The position numbers and the translations under genes were made by a program. Of a stretch of 64,000 bases of DNA, positions 61,500 through 64,000 are shown one piece after another (position 1 is the stretch's first letter; each line of letters opens with the position of its first letter). The DNA comes from Erinaceus europaeus (lineage: Eukaryota; Chordata; Mammalia; Eulipotyphla; Erinaceidae): positions 108,768,447-108,832,446 of the forward strand of contig NC_080164.1 of assembly GCF_950295315.1 (NCBI RefSeq), written 5' to 3'. Below the pieces are notes generated by a model, which saw only the letters and a list, made by a program, of their open reading frames with translations, was not told where the DNA came from and ran no database searches.

Positions 61500-61630
61500 A
61501 ATGTCTCCTTTACTTCTCTCTCTTTCTCCCTCTATCAAAAAGAAAGACTGCTGGGAGCAGTGGAGTTGTTTAGATAATACCAGCAATATCACTGATGGCA
61601 AAAAAAAAACAAAAAACAAAAAACAAAACC
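61500..61630 (+). mobile_element. SINE-A-long, 3' part
   Basis: TTCTCTCTCTTTCTCCCTC, GACTGCTGGGAGCAGTGGAG and AATATCACTGATGGCAAAAA match the body end and extra module. The tail is (CAAAAAA)n. Confidence 0.7.
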
Positions 61631-61767
61631 TAACCAGTCAACTAATCAACCAACCAACAAAAATAGTTGACCAACCAATCAAGCAACTCAAATCTTAAAA
61701 GCCTATAAGGAGTCAAAATTCTTGACAATTTTTGACATACTCATACATTTATCATTTGATTCCTAAT

Positions 61768-61770
<3 letters not shown>

Positions 61771-61809
<39 letters not shown>

Positions 61810-61822
61810 TGTGTGTGTGTGT
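61771..61822. repeat. (TG)n microsatellite
   Basis: About 15 TG units, TATG, then about 10 more. Confidence 0.95.
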
Positions 61823-61835
61823 TTTGCTTATAAGT

Positions 61836-62835
61836 TGGGAGGTGGGTATATTCAAGTAAGGAGGAGTTTTTACATTTCTTGACAGAAACTTTTACTCAAG
61901 TAATAACTTTCTTCCTCCACAATGATTTCTAAAGCACAAAATACCTACTTGAATCCAAGATCTAAGATCTCTTTTACTTTTCTCTCTCATTACAAAGTTA
62001 GAGAAAATGTGCCATTTTCTCCCCAATTTCCAGCTCAACCTTGTAATCTAAGGCTTCTTTAGATGACTGCATGTGTCTACTGGCAAGTCAAAATAACACC
62101 ATTTAAATGTAGTTTCACTTAAAGAAGAAAAAAGTATAATTTGAGAAATAATCATAATTTCACATATATCAGAGTTATTTTGACTGTGGTAGCATTCTAA
62201 TTGACACTAAAACACTGAGTAAATGCAGCTAGGGATCCAGGATTCCCCAGTCTGTCACAAGAGAAGATCTTTTGTTAGAAATAATTCACAAATACTTTTC
62301 TAAAACCCAACTCTGCTTACTCTGGAGTCCTGACTTTTCTTTTTAGAAAAAGCTCCAAGTCTGGCTCAGTAAAACACACACACACACAAGGATAATGCTT
62401 TATTTTTGATATCATTATCATAACAAAGCAGGTATTCATGTGAAAGGAATTCACATTAAAAGCTACTTTTTTTTTTTTTTTGTAAATCAGAGATTTTATT
62501 ATGAAAAGAGGCCATTAGAACCTTAATTTAAAATCACAGAGTACAAAAGGGTCAAACCCCACATCTTGATAAGGTTTTCAATTTGAAAACTAGCTCTTAC
62601 AGTCCCAGCATTGAGCCCTCTTCACAGTGAGGTCTAATTTAAAATTTAAAATAGATCTTAAGAAAGGAATGAAAATCCTATGGATGACTCAGCTCTGGAG
62701 AGGCCTGCATTCTGTGTATTAAATTTAGATTCCTTTACCTCTTCCTGATGTCTTATTCTACTCTGTTAATCATGCAGTGTAGAGGAATTTATAAATGTGA
62801 GATAAAAAATGTTATAACAACTGGAAGATGGTTTT
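61836..62835. other. No gene recognised; mostly unique-looking
   Basis: About 1 kb, AT-rich. A T16 run at 62467-62481. CCAATTTCCAGCTC and TTGTAATCTAAG at 62021-62051 repeat words from 61060-61114. Confidence 0.45.
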
Positions 62836-62836
62836 T

Positions 62837-63035
62837 TTAAAAAAATAAGTTGCTTATTTATTTATTGGACAGAGACAGAGAAAAATTGAGAGGGGAGATA
62901 GAGAGACACCTGCAGACCTGCTTCATCATTTTGCAAAGGTTCCCGTGTCTGTAGGTGGGGACTGGGGGCTTGAACCTGAGTCCCTGAGCATTGTTACTTA
63001 TGTGATCACCAGGTACACCACCACCCAGCCTCCTT
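62837..63035 (-). mobile_element. SINE-A with 13-bp target duplication
   Basis: GAAGATGGTTTTT at 62824-62836 and GAAGATAGTTTTT at 63036-63048 flank it. GGGCTTGAACCTGAGTCC B box. Confidence 0.92.
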
Positions 63036-63048
63036 GAAGATAGTTTTT

Positions 63049-63381
63049 ATTCTTATCACATATTTCTTTCTAAATCATGTTTCCATCAAATTAAAATTTT
63101 CTCTTTATTTCAGAATTCCTGCTGTTAAGTGAATTTATGTACAGTTTATTTTAATTAATTAATGTGACATAATGACAATATACCAAAATATTCAGAAAAG
63201 ATTTTTGCTCATTGTGGGAAAATAATCTTTTTTTTCCAATCTGTACCTGCAAGGAAACATGAGGAAATGGGAATCTCGAATAATCTTAAACTGTATTTGG
63301 TCACTTCATGCCAGAAAAGCAAGCTCTCCCACACCAAGTTGCTATGTGAGAGAGTTTTGTTGCCTTTAGGATTGACAATTA
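63049..63381. other. No gene or repeat recognised
   Basis: AT-rich unique-looking. Confidence 0.45.
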
Positions 63382-63550
63382 AGGGGCTAAGAGGTGGTGC
63401 GATCAGCAGAGTACACACTTACCATGTGTGAGGACTTAAATTGAAGTCCCTGGTCCCCACCTGCAGGGGGTAAACTTCACAAGTGGTGAAGCAGTGCTGC
63501 AGGTGTCTCTCTTTCTCTCCTCCACTCCTTTTCTCTCTCTCTCTCTCTCT
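63382..63550 (+). mobile_element. SINE-A
   Basis: AGGTGGTGCGATCAGCAGAG head, TTAAATTGAAGTCCCTGG B box, CCACCTGCAGGGGGTAAAC body, then (CT)n. No AATAAA tail follows. Confidence 0.88.
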
Positions 63551-63574
63551 TTCTTGAGAGAGAGAGAGAGAGAG
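63530..63574. repeat. (CT)n-(GA)n head-to-head palindrome
   Basis: About ten CT units, TTCTT, then about ten GA units. The two arms are complementary and could form a hairpin. Confidence 0.85.
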
Positions 63575-64000
63575 ACTGACTAATGGCCTCAGGAAGCTGT
63601 AGAGTCACTGTGCACCCAATGTGCCATGGAAAGTTGTAGTTGTCCTCTTTGTGGGAGGGCAGTTTAGGGAGAGCAGCACCCACCATCCCTTTGCACCCTG
63701 TAGGAAGCCAGGAGAAGGCACAGAGGCAAGTCCAGAAGCCTAGTGTGTCTGCATATCCTGCCTCAGCTCCCTCCCTCCCTTTCAGACTGTAAATGTCACA
63801 ACATGCAGATGGAAGCAGGTGTGACATCTGGACACAAAGGCTGAAGCTCAATCCCAGAGGGCCCCACCCTTCCTCTGAAGGGATTTAGAAAGCTGGCTAG
63901 ATCAAGAGGCCCAGGGTCTTCCTCTGTCTCTCTCTTTCTCAGGGTCTACATGCCTCCATGGCTTGTACTTTCTTTTTCTTTTCTGTCCTTACTTTTTCCC
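63575..64000. other. No gene or repeat recognised
   Basis: Unique-looking, somewhat GC-richer, to the window edge. It contains short CTCC repeats at 63765-63782. Confidence 0.45.

Noticed and set aside
1..64000. A novel defence, operon or biosynthetic system
   Set aside because: No prokaryotic-style gene clusters, no ribosome binding sites and no long non-repeat frames. Repeat families show this is mammalian non-coding DNA.

Overview
This window looks like non-coding nuclear DNA from a placental mammal, most probably a hedgehog (Erinaceidae, for example Erinaceus). The main evidence is the repeat content. Dozens of copies belong to two tRNA-derived SINE families that I recognise as hedgehog-type (ERI-like). 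They sit among a lineage-specific L1 with a very long 3'UTR and a thinner layer of pan-mammalian fossils (L2, MIR, a Tigger DNA transposon, an ERVL-like LTR). I found no convincing protein-coding exon, tRNA, rRNA or CRISPR array. The only protein-like signal is the C-terminal end of a dead L1 ORF2. The DNA is intergenic or intronic, and the sequence alone cannot say which.

Family names used here. SINE-A has a tRNA-like head with a GGTTCRAGCCC-type B box, then a conserved CCCCACCTGCAGGGG / GAAGCAGGTCTGCAGGTGTCT body and a CT-rich, AATAAA tail. Its sense strand begins near GGTGGTGCACCTGGTTAAGC. SINE-A-long is a subfamily carrying an extra 3' module that reads GGCCxCCAGGAGCAGTGGATTC...GATAACCCTGGAGGC. 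SINE-B has a head that reads GGGAGATAGCATAATGGTTATGC and ends in CAGAGCTGAGCAGTGCTCTGGT. SINE-C is my label for older, diverged tRNA-like SINEs resembling ATAGCTCACTTGGATAGTGC; it may be more than one family. L1-3U means the 3'UTR of the hedgehog L1, recognised by ATTACAGAAGCCAGACCTTC, CATACTCCCAGAGGGATA and GTGGAATTGTACCCC.

Layout. Positions 1-6600 hold L1-3U ends, SINEs, a Tigger fossil and a SINE nested in a SINE. Positions 6600-8850 hold a 5'-truncated L1 (2.1 kb, 15-bp target duplication) inserted into an older L1. Positions 9500-16800 are SINE-dense and include an old L1-3U carrying a long CTTCTC microsatellite and a GC-richer non-repetitive block with a CTCF-like site. Positions 17600-24400 include two more L1-3U insertions with target duplications; the second has a tiny 5' inversion. 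Positions 25000-35000 mix SINEs, MIR/L2 relics, an LTR-like promoter block and a 1.5-kb L1-3U. Positions 36600-38100 are the best old, undeleted L1-3U. Positions 40200-42000 contain a fold-back element, a second CTCF-like site and a purine microsatellite. Positions 43900-48700 contain an ERVL-like relic, an LTR-like block and an L1 with a 5' inversion that was later hit by a 380-bp solo LTR. Positions 50800-59300 carry the best L2 relics and a 606-bp solo LTR inside a SINE-B. Positions 59300-62100 contain further LTR-like sequence.

There is no gene set working together here. The window is a stratified record of retrotransposition, and its relative ages can be read from nesting: L2/MIR/Tigger are oldest, then long-3'UTR L1 and SINEs, then short-3'UTR L1, then solo LTRs. 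I saw no evidence of a new biological system. The most informative items are the twin-priming-type L1 inversions, the two intact-ended solo LTRs, the L1 3'UTR deletion that separates old from young copies, the fold-back element and the two CTCF-like sites. All repeat boundaries were read by eye and may be off by several bases.
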